Source: Sphingobacteriaceae bacterium GW460-11-11-14-LB5 (GTDB lineage Bacteria > Bacteroidota > Bacteroidia > Sphingobacteriales > Sphingobacteriaceae). From it: DNA of 64,000 nucleotides. Location: positions 4,402,001-4,466,000 of the forward strand of contig CP021237.1 in NCBI GenBank assembly GCA_002151545.1, written 5' to 3'. How positions within the stretch are numbered: the stretch's first letter is position 1; every line of letters begins with the position of its first letter. The notes under the pieces were generated by a model, which made no database searches, was not told the origin of the DNA, and saw only the letters and a list, made by a program, of their open reading frames with translations. Below are positions 34,693 to 44,200 of the stretch, one piece after another. The translations under genes were made by a program, and so were the position numbers.

Positions 34693-35532
34693 TTATTTAA
34701 TCAAATTATAAAGCTCATCCAGCTTAGGCGAAAGCACAATCTCTATCCTTCTGTTTTTGCTTCTTCCATCGGCATTGGCGTTGGTACCCAGCGGCTGAAA
34801 TTCGCCTTTACCTGTAGCCGTCATCCTCACGCTTTCTACCTTTCCGTTCTCCGTTAAATAACGTACCACAGAGGTAGCCCTCAACACGCTTAAATCCCAG
34901 TTATCTTTAATCTGCCCCAGGTTGTTTATTTTCTGATTATCGGTATGGCCTTCTACCGCAATGTTGATTTCAGGTTGTTGTTTTAATACATTGGCCAATT
35001 GGGTAAGGGCCTGCTTTCCTTTTTCATCAATAATAATACTTCCCGAAGGGAACAACAGTTTATCGGTTAGCGAAACATAAACTTTACCATTTTTAATCTC
35101 TACGGTTAAACCACTTTTGGTGAAACCCAATAAAGCCTGTTGAAGTTTTTCTTTCAGGGCATTGGTTGCCTCATCGCGTTTACGCAAAACTTCTTCAACT
35201 TCTTTTAACCGTTTTTCGCGGGCAGCTAAATCGCCAGATAGTTTGGTGATTTCTGATGAGGAATTATTTTTTAGCTTTTTATAGCTCGCATCCATTGCAT
35301 TGTAGTTGTTCTGCAAATCGCGAAGTTCTTCAGCCATTAAAGTTGTATCCTTTTTAAGCTTGCTTACTTCTTTTTCTAAGTTTCCGATCTTAACTAAGCC
35401 CTCGTTAAAAGCAGTATACAATGAATCTTTAGTACCCAATAAAGCTTTATACTTTTTAGGCGATAAAATAACACACGAGCTTATGGAAGAGATAAACAAG
35501 AGAAGCGCAAATGCAAGAAAGGTATTTTTCAT
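34693..35532 (-). CDS. OmpA family lipoprotein
   Basis: 279 residues. Signal peptide with lipobox ending SISSC (Cys20), so it is anchored in a membrane, probably the outer. Residues ~40-130 form a long coiled coil (KEVSKLKKDTTLMAEELRDLQ, then GDLAAREKRLKEVEEVLRKR). The C-terminal OmpA peptidoglycan-binding domain has LLFPSGSIIIDEKGKQALTQL and VEGHTDNQKINNL, then DGRSKNRRIEIVLSP. Likely role is tethering the envelope to peptidoglycan. Not linked to the upstream T9SS genes by operon. Confidence 0.9.
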   Translation of the reverse strand: MKNTFLAFALLLFISSISSCVILSPKKYKALLGTKDSLYTAFNEGLVKIGNLEKEVSKLKKDTTLMAEELRDLQNNYNAMDASYKKLKNNSSSEITKLSGDLAAREKRLKEVEEVLRKRDEATNALKEKLQQALLGFTKSGLTVEIKNGKVYVSLTDKLLFPSGSIIIDEKGKQALTQLANVLKQQPEINIAVEGHTDNQKINNLGQIKDNWDLSVLRATSVVRYLTENGKVESVRMTATGKGEFQPLGTNANADGRSKNRRIEIVLSPKLDELYNLIK

Positions 35533-35546
35533 TATTTTATTTGGGG

Positions 35547-35578
35547 GTTAACTGGTTAATCGGTTAACTGTTTAATCG
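35547..35578. repeat. Short intergenic repeat, copy 1
   Basis: 32-bp sequence GTTAACTGGTTAATCGGTTA plus CTGTTTAATCG, between the OmpA lipoprotein and DUF2461 genes. Differs from the copy at 36281 by a single base. An imperfect complement lies just downstream. Confidence 0.8.
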
Positions 35579-35610
35579 TGGTGGTTAACCAACTTATACG
35601 ATTTATACAA

Positions 35611-36270
35611 TTAACCATCTATTGCATTCCGTAAAAATGCAACTAAAGGTTGTACTATTTTAAAAGAACTTATCAACTTATTAACGAGGTTTGGTTGTAA
35701 AAATTCTGCATCATCGATTTTTGTGGTGGCCTCGAAGCTTTTCAACTTTAAAAATTCGATGTTTGGATCTGCGGGATCATAACCTTTAGGTGCATTTTTA
35801 AGGGCATTATCAACACCCAGTTTAAAGTTTTTCTTAAAGGCTGCGTTATTTATAATTTCTTTAAAATCGCCAATATTATAATCGATCTCTTGCCTGATCA
35901 ATTTTAAATGCGGCGCATCAGGCATCCAGTATCCACCGGCTATAAAACTTTTCCCAGGTTGAATGTGCAGGTAATAACCTGGGTCATTACCTCCTTTTTT
36001 GGTAGAGAACCATACGCCGAAGTTATTTTTATATGGGTCTTTGTTTTTGCTGAAGCGGACATCACGATAAATGCGTAAAAGGCACTTCTTTGGGTCCATC
36101 TCTGCAGGAAGCATGGGGTCTGCTTTGGCCAGCTCTGGAATAATACTCGCTACAAGTTCGAGTACATCAGCCTTTGCATTTTCATAAACTTCTTTATTAT
36201 CGGCAAACCATTCGCGGTTGTTATTTTCCGCTACATCTTTTATAAAACTAAGGGTCTCTTTTTTTAACAT
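35611..36270 (-). CDS. DUF2461 domain-containing protein
   Basis: 219-residue soluble protein of the DUF2461 / TIGR02453 family. Typical signatures are FIKDVAENNNREWFADNKEVY at the N-terminus, LRIYRDVRFSKNKDPYKNNF, and YYLHIQPGKSFIAGGYWMP. The length agrees with the family. Function is unknown; members are widespread in Bacteroidota and fungi. It is flanked on both sides by the same 32-bp intergenic repeat. Confidence 0.9.
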   Translation of the reverse strand: MLKKETLSFIKDVAENNNREWFADNKEVYENAKADVLELVASIIPELAKADPMLPAEMDPKKCLLRIYRDVRFSKNKDPYKNNFGVWFSTKKGGNDPGYYLHIQPGKSFIAGGYWMPDAPHLKLIRQEIDYNIGDFKEIINNAAFKKNFKLGVDNALKNAPKGYDPADPNIEFLKLKSFEATTKIDDAEFLQPNLVNKLISSFKIVQPLVAFLRNAIDG

Positions 36271-36280
36271 ACAGCATTGG

Positions 36281-36312
36281 GTTAACTGGTTAATCGGTTA
36301 ATTGTTTAATCG
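36281..36312. repeat. Short intergenic repeat, copy 2
   Basis: GTTAACTGGTTAATCGGTTA plus ATTGTTTAATCG, followed at 36322-36359 by CAATTAACCAG and CGATTTAAACGATTAACC, which can pair back to it. Lies between the DUF2461 and DUF983 genes. Confidence 0.8.
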
Positions 36313-36362
36313 CTAAATGTCACAATTAACCAGTCTAAACGATTTAAACGATTAACCAATAA

Positions 36363-36761
36363 TTACTTATCGTAATACGGTTTGTATTTTATATTTGGCG
36401 ATAAAACATGGAGCAGTATCATTCTAGAATAGCGATAGTTAAACGGATACAGGGTAAAACAACCTGCAAAAATAACAATCAGATAAGGCCAGAAGGTTTC
36501 ATCGGTAAGCGGGCCAAAAATTAGATAGGTGATCAAACTGGCAAAAAGCATCTCTATTACGTTCATGGCATAACTTACATACATGGCGGCATAGAAATAA
36601 CCGGGTTCAATTTCTATACGTTGTGCACAATGCCCGCAGATTTCTTTGGTATGCTGAATGTTCCAGCCATACATACTGCCGGTAAAAATATCTCCCCTGC
36701 GGCAATGCGGACACTTACAATGTACAATGGCGTAAAGCTTTGAGGTTGTTTGATCAGACAT
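36363..36761 (-). CDS. DUF983 domain-containing membrane protein
   Basis: 132 residues. N-terminal zinc-ribbon-like cysteines (HCKCPHCRRGDIFTG and ICGHCAQ), then GYFYAAMYVSYAMNVIEMLF and a second hydrophobic helix (TFWPYLIVIFAGCFTLYPF). This is the DUF983 layout: two Cys pairs and two membrane helices. Function unknown; in alphaproteobacteria the family occurs near cytochrome oxidase genes. Here it lies four bases downstream of a small secreted/membrane protein gene, so the two are one operon. Confidence 0.88.
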   Translation of the reverse strand: MSDQTTSKLYAIVHCKCPHCRRGDIFTGSMYGWNIQHTKEICGHCAQRIEIEPGYFYAAMYVSYAMNVIEMLFASLITYLIFGPLTDETFWPYLIVIFAGCFTLYPFNYRYSRMILLHVLSPNIKYKPYYDK

Positions 36762-36765
36762 GCTT

Positions 36766-37038
36766 TTAATTTAAATTAAAAGGTTCCTTTTTCATATTAA
36801 GGTGCACATTCTTTTTTCGGTATTTTTTATACCACACTACACCAACAATAACAGCCATTAAATAGGGAAGAGATAAAAGATACAATACACCTGTGTTTAA
36901 ACCTGCGGTTTGTGTATTCCCGTTTTTAACACCTTGTTCGGCATTAATGGTACACATAGAGCATTGGGCATTAACATTGGGACTTACCGCAAATGTACAT
37001 ACCAGTACAAACAGGATAAAAATTACTTTCTTCTTCAT
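36766..37038 (-). CDS. Small membrane protein with CSMC motif
   Basis: 90 residues. Signal peptide MKKKVIFILFVLVCTFAV..NAQ, then CSMCTINAEQGVKNGNTQ and a single C-terminal helix (LLSLPYLMAVIVGVVWY) with a basic tail. I do not have a family name for it, but similar CxMC small proteins sit next to DUF983 genes in Bacteroidota. An ATG at 37047 would add three residues. The CxxC might bind metal or form a disulphide (inference). Confidence 0.75.
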   Translation of the reverse strand: MKKKVIFILFVLVCTFAVSPNVNAQCSMCTINAEQGVKNGNTQTAGLNTGVLYLLSLPYLMAVIVGVVWYKKYRKKNVHLNMKKEPFNLN

Positions 37039-37086
37039 TCGGTACAAATATAAGCATAAACGCTTGGAGGGGTTTAAAAATTATGT

Positions 37087-37121
37087 CATAAAAAAACCCT
37101 TGCTTTTTAGGGCAAGGGTTA
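37087..37121 (-). terminator. Terminator of the SusCD operon
   Basis: AACCCTTGCC/GCAAGGGTT stem with T6 on the minus strand, 35 bases after the stop of the DUF4302 gene. Confidence 0.88.
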
Positions 37122-37155
37122 CGGGAGAGATAGATTAAAATTAGATTTTAATTAT

Positions 37156-38472
37156 TTATAGCGTTCCGTACATAAAAGAACTTAAATCTGCTGTACGGTA
37201 TAAGCCTCCCAACAAAGGACTATTTACATTGGTACTGCTTACCCAATCAATTTTAAACGGACCGGTTAAAAAATAATTTTGAATATCAATTAACTGGGTT
37301 GTCCTTGCAACCCAGTTACTATCGTAAATGGGATTACTTAGTGTAATAACTCCATCATTCATTGTATAATTGTATGTCGCTACTGCTGTAAGTGTAGTAG
37401 TACCATTGTTATTTTGGGTTGTCACCGTTGCAGTATTATTACTAGTCAATGCAAAACGAACGGCTACAAGAGTCCGAGATGGAGTAAGAGTTGTTGCAAA
37501 TTTAGTTACACTTGCCTGATATATTGCGTTGAATCCTGACGTTACTCCTAATGGCAAACTTGTACCAATGTTAATACTCCTATAAGCAAAAGCAGATGGG
37601 AAACCAAATTGCAATGATAGTGGTACAATTGGAACGTTAGAGTTTTGTACATTAATCCTGGTCGTACCAACCATAATATAATAAGTCTTGCTTGCCGAAT
37701 CGTAAAACAGTTCATTAAAATAAACACTTCCGTAATTTAAATAAGCACTTAGTGAGAGTTTATTGATGCCATATGCAAAAGTTACGCTTTTGGATTGGAC
37801 AACTCCTTTGCTATCTAAATAGGTTAGCTTTAAAGTTTTTGAAGTTGGATCAATAGATAAAGCTCCTTTTGTTCCATCCGCAAATTGCAAATACGGGTTT
37901 TTATTCGCTGCAATATATGCTGTATTGGCGTCGGTCATGGTTTTTAAACCGCCGGCCAATATACTTTGGCTTTCTGCAGCAGATAAAGTTACTATCGACA
38001 TCTTATTTCCGTAAAACGTTCCCTCAAATTTAAGGGTATCGCCTGCAACGCCTGCGAAAGCAAATTCAAAGTCAGATTTTAAACCACTCGCATTTGCGCC
38101 ACCACTGATACTTGCATCAGGATCGGCTATTAAATGGATGTAGTTATACGTATCAAAAATTAAAGTTGGTCTTTGCAAAGCTTTTAACCGGTAAGTGCTA
38201 GTTTGTGGTGCTGTAGACGACGCGTTGTTCACATCGCCCATCATATCAACCTTTCCGTCAGCCAAAAACTTAAAGTAAAAAGAAAAACCTTTTCCTCCCG
38301 AAGGGTAAATGGTGGCTTTCCATCCATTTGGTGCAGCTATTAATTTAGCTTGGTTAGCAGCCAGCTCAGCTGTTAATCTAGTATCAGGATCGTCCAAAAT
38401 AGGATCTGAATCCTTTTTACAACTCGCCATTAACAAGACAACAAGTGCTATATATAAAATTTTATTTTTCAT
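37156..38472 (-). CDS. DUF4302 domain-containing lipoprotein
   Basis: 438-residue surface or periplasmic lipoprotein, lipobox LLMASC (Cys18). It matches DUF4302 in its early segment (RLTAELAANQAKLIAAPNGW, then GFSFYFKFLADGKVDM). Family function is unknown, but members are regularly found at the end of SusC/SusD loci together with a zinc-metallohydrolase lipoprotein, exactly as here. It probably helps bind or process the imported substrate (inference). Eleven bases separate it from the metallohydrolase gene. Confidence 0.88.
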   Translation of the reverse strand: MKNKILYIALVVLLMASCKKDSDPILDDPDTRLTAELAANQAKLIAAPNGWKATIYPSGGKGFSFYFKFLADGKVDMMGDVNNASSTAPQTSTYRLKALQRPTLIFDTYNYIHLIADPDASISGGANASGLKSDFEFAFAGVAGDTLKFEGTFYGNKMSIVTLSAAESQSILAGGLKTMTDANTAYIAANKNPYLQFADGTKGALSIDPTSKTLKLTYLDSKGVVQSKSVTFAYGINKLSLSAYLNYGSVYFNELFYDSASKTYYIMVGTTRINVQNSNVPIVPLSLQFGFPSAFAYRSINIGTSLPLGVTSGFNAIYQASVTKFATTLTPSRTLVAVRFALTSNNTATVTTQNNNGTTTLTAVATYNYTMNDGVITLSNPIYDSNWVARTTQLIDIQNYFLTGPFKIDWVSSTNVNSPLLGGLYRTADLSSFMYGTL

Positions 38473-38483
38473 GTTTTATAAAA

Positions 38484-39812
38484 TTAATTTCCTAAAACGC
38501 CATAAGTGAATGATGCAGCATTGGTAGTTTTTCTAAAGCCACCATATTCTATCCTCATATCTGGAGTATAAAAATAATTTAACAATAAAGGACTTTGAAC
38601 AAAATAGCCCGTTAGCGGGGCAACAGCTGTAGCAATTACATTTGCATTTGCATCTCTGGTGGTAGCCGTAAAGGTAACCTGGTTTCCAGTCGCAGCGTAA
38701 GTATGGGTAAATAAGCCAGTATAAGCTGTTCCAATCGCTGTTCCTGCAGTAGCATGAAAATTAACCTTCATCTGCATCTCTGTTGCACTGGTAAATGTGA
38801 TGGTCATATTATCCAGTTCATATTTTGCAGTGGTATTTAAAGCTAAAAGTGCAGTTTTAGCATTATTATAAGCTGTAGTAAACTCATCCGATAAACCTGT
38901 AGTGGTTGCGGGATTAATATTCACGGAGCTAAATGCTTTACCAAAACCTAAATAGCCTGATAAACTTATCGGCGATAAATCATTGAAAGATTTTTGAACC
39001 CGTGTTTGTAATCCATAAAAATCTATTCCCCAGGTTTGCTTAAAGTATGCTACAACCAGTGCTTCTTTTGCCCTGATGGAGGCTACAGCAGTAGCAGAAG
39101 TATTGGCTTTTAGCAATGCTTCGTAACCCGACTTCCCTTCGGTTAACATAATGGAAACCATTTCTGCATAATCTTCGCCTGGTGCAGCCTGTGCATACTG
39201 ACTAATGAAGCCATTAGCTGCAAAACCTGTACTATTGTTCCAATCGGCAGTATAACCAGCCGGCGTAATCAGCGGAAATTCTTTTTGATAAGTAATCGTC
39301 TGGTTTAAAATGTGGGTAAATTCATGGTGAATGGTTTTTAAAACTCTTTTCGCTACTGAGCGTTCAGATTTATCGAAGTTGTTAACGTTAAACAAAGTTA
39401 CCTTAACTCCACCTTCAGCTTCGCCCAGCGTAACAGTACCGCCAGAGTTATATTGAAGACTTCCAACTAAAACATATTGTTTAGGAGAGTATTTCTTTAT
39501 AAAATCTGAACCAGCCTCAGCAGTGTAAGGATCAATCCATGAACCTTTTACCACTTCCATTAATGGTTGTACCTTATCGTATTTTACAGGGGTAAGGGTT
39601 TTACTATTGTCGTACTCTGTACCATCCCATCTGTATTTTACATACAGATTGTAGGGTTGGGTAAAGTTGGTGAATAGCCATTTATCAAGGGTAGTTTCTT
39701 CCCATTTATCGCCACCCAGCCCAACAATTTCGCGGTTAAGGTTTTCGTCTTCTTTTTTACAACCAGAACCCGCAACTAAGAGCGCCAGCATTAAAATATA
39801 TAATTTTTTCAT
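38484..39812 (-). CDS. Substrate import-associated zinc metallohydrolase lipoprotein
   Basis: 442 residues. Lipobox ending GSGC (Cys18). Zinc site HHEFTHILNQ with H163-E164-xx-H167, fitting the family of TonB/SusD-linked HExxH lipoproteins. A downstream acidic residue needed as third ligand is likely in the GEDYAEMVSIMLTEG segment. The C-terminal ~150 residues resemble a beta-rich DUF4302-like tail. Probably cuts a peptide or protein substrate at the cell surface before import by the SusC/SusD pair (inference from family). Confidence 0.88.
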   Translation of the reverse strand: MKKLYILMLALLVAGSGCKKEDENLNREIVGLGGDKWEETTLDKWLFTNFTQPYNLYVKYRWDGTEYDNSKTLTPVKYDKVQPLMEVVKGSWIDPYTAEAGSDFIKKYSPKQYVLVGSLQYNSGGTVTLGEAEGGVKVTLFNVNNFDKSERSVAKRVLKTIHHEFTHILNQTITYQKEFPLITPAGYTADWNNSTGFAANGFISQYAQAAPGEDYAEMVSIMLTEGKSGYEALLKANTSATAVASIRAKEALVVAYFKQTWGIDFYGLQTRVQKSFNDLSPISLSGYLGFGKAFSSVNINPATTTGLSDEFTTAYNNAKTALLALNTTAKYELDNMTITFTSATEMQMKVNFHATAGTAIGTAYTGLFTHTYAATGNQVTFTATTRDANANVIATAVAPLTGYFVQSPLLLNYFYTPDMRIEYGGFRKTTNAASFTYGVLGN

Positions 39813-39828
39813 GTTGATAAATTTTAGG

Positions 39829-41283
39829 TTATCTAGGATTTTGTTGCATTCCTGCTAAGGTTACTTCACTTGGCAACTGCCAAACTTTTCTCAAATCATC
39901 AGCAGCTAACTCTACGGTATTTCCATCTGGATCAAGATGGCTAACAGGTAACTTATACCTTAAAATATCCATCCAACGCATTCCTTCTTCTACAAACTCT
40001 GCCCTTTTCAAATCCAATAAAGCGAAAATATAGGCCTGTTTGGCATCAGAGGTTCTTGAAGTGTAAAAGCTCTTAATTTTTGCATCGGTAAAATTGTGGG
40101 TAGATGCTACATAACCAGCAACTCTTTGACTAATTAATGTATTCATATCCACCAAAGCATCACTAAGCCTGTCTCTCATAATATAGGCTTCCGCTCTATT
40201 TAACAATACCTCTTCTGATGTTAATAATGTTTGCATTACATACCCAACCCCTGTACTTGCGTTTATACTGGTACGTACAAAATGTTCATAATGTTTAGGA
40301 ATAAAGTAAAAGGTTGAAGAGCTTGAATATCGTTGATATGCCGTTAAACTTATACCTAGTGGAGCAATAATGGTATTCAGTCTATTCTGACTTAAAGAAT
40401 AGACCGTAGTTTTATAATTCCTGGCACACCAAGATGCGGTTTCTGCTAACAATAAATTACCAGGATTTGCCGCACTCGACATGTTTTGAGCAATTTCAGT
40501 TGAACCACCTGTCGGTGCTGAATAAGCAAACCACGGTCTTACATTTGTAGCAAAGTTGTTGGAAGGAAAAGCTAAATTAGCATAGGTAATTACCTTCTCA
40601 TAATCTTTCTTAAATAAATAAAAACGTGTGGCAAAAGCATATGATGCTTTACGTGTAAAGTGATAAGCCGGTACTCTGTAAAGCTCATCTTTTATTAATG
40701 GAATACCTTCAAGCAAATCTTTTTCTATCTGATCGTAAACATAAGCCACTGTTTTGCGGTCGTAGTTTCTCAGTACCACTGTTTCCGGTGTGGTAACATA
40801 TGGGATACCTAAATCAGAAGCTGCTGTTGCACTATCGTAACATTTCGAAAAGAAAGTAACCAACATAAAGTGCGCATAGGCTCTAGCCACTAGTGCTTCT
40901 CCTCTTTGATGTGTATAATTCTGTGGATCCGGTGCTTTATCAATGGCATCTAATGCCTGGTTTGCAGCAGCAATCGCTTCGTAACAGTTATTCCAATAGT
41001 TATTTGGCGTATCCTGACCAGTACCCTGCACATCTTTCCAATAATAAGCATCTCTGTTTTCAGGTTTATCAAGTCCTGTTAAACTTACAAAAGATGGGTT
41101 ATCAGACATGGCTTCTGCTACCATCACATAACTTCCGCCAGGATAAGCAGTAACTAATAATTCTGAAACTTTCTCAGGCGTGTTTAATTTGGTACGCTGA
41201 TCTGGCGATACCTCTAAATATTTCTTACAGCCAGAACCAAATGCTGCAAGCGTGATGAACGAATAAATTATATATTTCTTCAT
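39829..41283 (-). CDS. RagB/SusD family nutrient-uptake outer-membrane lipoprotein
   Basis: 484 residues. Lipobox GSGC (Cys19), then KKYLEVSPDQRTKL, the usual SusD opening. TPR-like helices (QALDAIDKAPDPQNYTHQRGEALVARAYAHFMLV) and the C-terminal SusD signature (LDLKRAEFVEEGMRWMDILRYKLPV) are present. It forms the substrate-capturing lid over the SusC barrel, whose gene lies 11 bases upstream. The lack of any glycosidase in the operon and the presence of a metallohydrolase argue for a peptide or protein ligand. Confidence 0.95.
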   Translation of the reverse strand: MKKYIIYSFITLAAFGSGCKKYLEVSPDQRTKLNTPEKVSELLVTAYPGGSYVMVAEAMSDNPSFVSLTGLDKPENRDAYYWKDVQGTGQDTPNNYWNNCYEAIAAANQALDAIDKAPDPQNYTHQRGEALVARAYAHFMLVTFFSKCYDSATAASDLGIPYVTTPETVVLRNYDRKTVAYVYDQIEKDLLEGIPLIKDELYRVPAYHFTRKASYAFATRFYLFKKDYEKVITYANLAFPSNNFATNVRPWFAYSAPTGGSTEIAQNMSSAANPGNLLLAETASWCARNYKTTVYSLSQNRLNTIIAPLGISLTAYQRYSSSSTFYFIPKHYEHFVRTSINASTGVGYVMQTLLTSEEVLLNRAEAYIMRDRLSDALVDMNTLISQRVAGYVASTHNFTDAKIKSFYTSRTSDAKQAYIFALLDLKRAEFVEEGMRWMDILRYKLPVSHLDPDGNTVELAADDLRKVWQLPSEVTLAGMQQNPR

Positions 41284-41294
41284 TTTAATTCTTA

Positions 41295-44200
41295 TTAAAT
41301 ACCAACTTTTAGGGATAAAGTAATTTGTCTAGGTATTGGTAATGCTACACCACCAGATCCAAAGAACTCAGGATCCTGCCCTTTCAGTTTTTTATCGGCA
41401 TAGATTAACCAAATGTTATTTCCTTGCAGTTTTAACGATAACGAGTTTAAACCGATCGATTTCGCATATTTTGTAGACAGATTGTATGCTAACGAAACTT
41501 GTTTCAATCGTACAAAAGAACCATCAGCAACGCGATCTGAAGAATAGTTGTATGCCGTATAAGGATAAGTTCCGGTTAAAGACTTTCTTAATAAATAATC
41601 GGCAATTGATGGTACATTGGTAATGGTCTCATCACCAGGTAAAGTCCATCTATCTAAAAATTCTCTTGGCATTGCATCACTATCATCGTAGTTAGTTGCA
41701 AAAACATTTGTTAACCTGATTTTATTTCCAGCTTGATAAGAAACAAATACGTTTAGGGCGAAATTTTTATAATTGAAAGTATTGTTTAAACCACCAGTGT
41801 AAAGCGGATCAACGGAACCTTCGTATTTAAGGTAATCTGTGGTTGTACTTTGTACGTATACGTTACTGCTGGCTACACCACTTTCGTTTGTAAATACCGG
41901 TACGCCCAGGTTATTTAGTTTTTGAAAGTCGATAGAATATAATCCTCTTACCGCACCACCCTCTTTAGGGCCACCTTCCGGGATAATTAAATCGTAAATA
42001 CGTGGTTTACTTTTTAAATTGGTAATGGTGTTTTTATTGTATCCAAATGTAAAGGTGGTATTCCATTTAAAATCAGTCGTTTTAACAGGCATACCGCTCA
42101 GGTTTACTTCAAATCCATGTGAATTCATATCAGCATAATTGGCCGATTTTGTAAACTCACCACCAATACCAGAAGTTCTAAAGTTGCCGATCAGGTCGAA
42201 ACCTTTTCTATTGTAATAATCTAATGATACATTTAAGCGGCTTTGGAACAAACCTAAGTCTACCCCAATGTTAGCCTCATATTGTTTTTCCCAGGTAAGT
42301 TCCGAATTCTCTAATCCATTTAAAGTAATTCGTGGCTCTACTTCAGATAACCTTGGTCTTAATGTGGTGCTATTGGCTAAAACTACAGATGAGTTAGTGG
42401 CACTACCCATACTTGCTGTTAAACCGTAACCACCTCTTAACTTTAAGTAACTGATTTGCGAAATATTTTTAATAAATTCTTCCTGATCTACATTCCAGGC
42501 TGCACTTAAAGTCCAGGTTGGAAGCCATCTTGCCACAGCACTTTCGCCCAAACGGTTACTTCCGTCGTACCTGAATGTTCCGTTAAATACATATTTAGAA
42601 TCGTAAGAATAACTACCGTTTAAGAAAAAGGCCGCATATCTATCAAAAAATCTATCCATGCCATAGTAATTGTAATTACCTTCCAATAGCATTTTAATAA
42701 TTCTGTAATCGATAAATGGCTCACCTCCTTTGTCGTATTGATAACCATAACCATTATTGAAACTGTTTTGACGGTTTGCAAATTTGATCTCCTGTCCGAT
42801 AAAAGCGCCGAGTGCATGTTTACCAAAGTCCTGTTTCCAATCAATTTGATTTCTTACATTGAAATTTAACAGATAATCGTCGTTTCTATTGTAAAATCCA
42901 CCTTGAGGGAGTACACTTTCCTTATCGATAATTTCCGGACGGTCCGGATCATCGTATAAGAAAATATTAGCATTGGCAATAGTAGAATTTGGTGCATAAC
43001 GATAGGCAGTTGCCATATTCGAATATTCTGTAATTTTATGCTCGCGGGTTGTTTTTACATAACGCATTGCACCTACAGATCTGAATTCAAAGTTTTTAAT
43101 AAACTTATAGTTAAACTCCCCCTGCATTTTCATATCCAACATATCTAAATCGATGTAGTTGTTTTGCGTTTCGTTAAGGATATTAAATGGCGCATAATTT
43201 CTGGTAAAATATTCCAGATTACCATTGTCATCATATGCCCTTATTGTACGGCTAGTATTTAATGCATAGCTAAAAGGGTTAATATCAAAATCGCGTGTAT
43301 AGGTTCCTTCTACCACATTACTGGTTCTGCCCAATGTACCCGGAGCCCTTTGTTGCCTGTATGCTCCTGTAGCCAATAAGCCAATATTGATTTTAGGAGA
43401 AAGGGTATAATTTCCGCGAAGGTTCATGGTATATCGCTTCACATTATCTGCAATAGACCATCCGTTATCGTTATAATAACCAACTGAGAAATAGTGCTGT
43501 GATTTTTCAGATCCCGAAGAAATACTGATTGAATGTTCCTGCACAAAAGAATTTTTGAAAAGCACATCAAACCAATCGGTATTAGCGGTTGCGTATTTTT
43601 GCAAAAATGCCGCTCTTCCTTCTGGTGTATTCACAACACCAAATTGACCGGTGCTGCTATTATACTTATTAATTTCCTGGTACATTTTTGCAAATACACC
43701 TCCATTCATTCCATTTACAATATTTGGCGATAATCCACCTTTACGATAAACCTCTGCATATAACGACATCTGATCTGCAGAATTCATGATATTATAGGAA
43801 TCGTAATTTGGTTTTAAGAAAGAAGAAAAGTTACCGCTATAATTAATAGTTGTATTTCCGATCTTTCCTTTTTTGGTTGTAATTACGACTACCCCGTTCA
43901 TGGCTCTTGCACCATAAAGTGCAGTTGCCGAAGCATCCTTTAAAATGTTAAAGCTTTCTATGTCATCGGCATTTATTCCTGCTACCGATGATCCGATTAG
44001 CGTTAAAGCATCTCCGCTGGATAACTGATCATTAGAAATGTTAACGATATCTTCTAATACAATTCCATCAACTACCCAAAGTGGTTTATTCTCTCCCGAA
44101 ATAGACGTAGCACCACGAACGCGGATTTTTGGTGCAGTACCAAAAGTACCCGAAACATTCTGTACCGAAACCCCTGCAACACGGCCTTCTAACATCCGGC

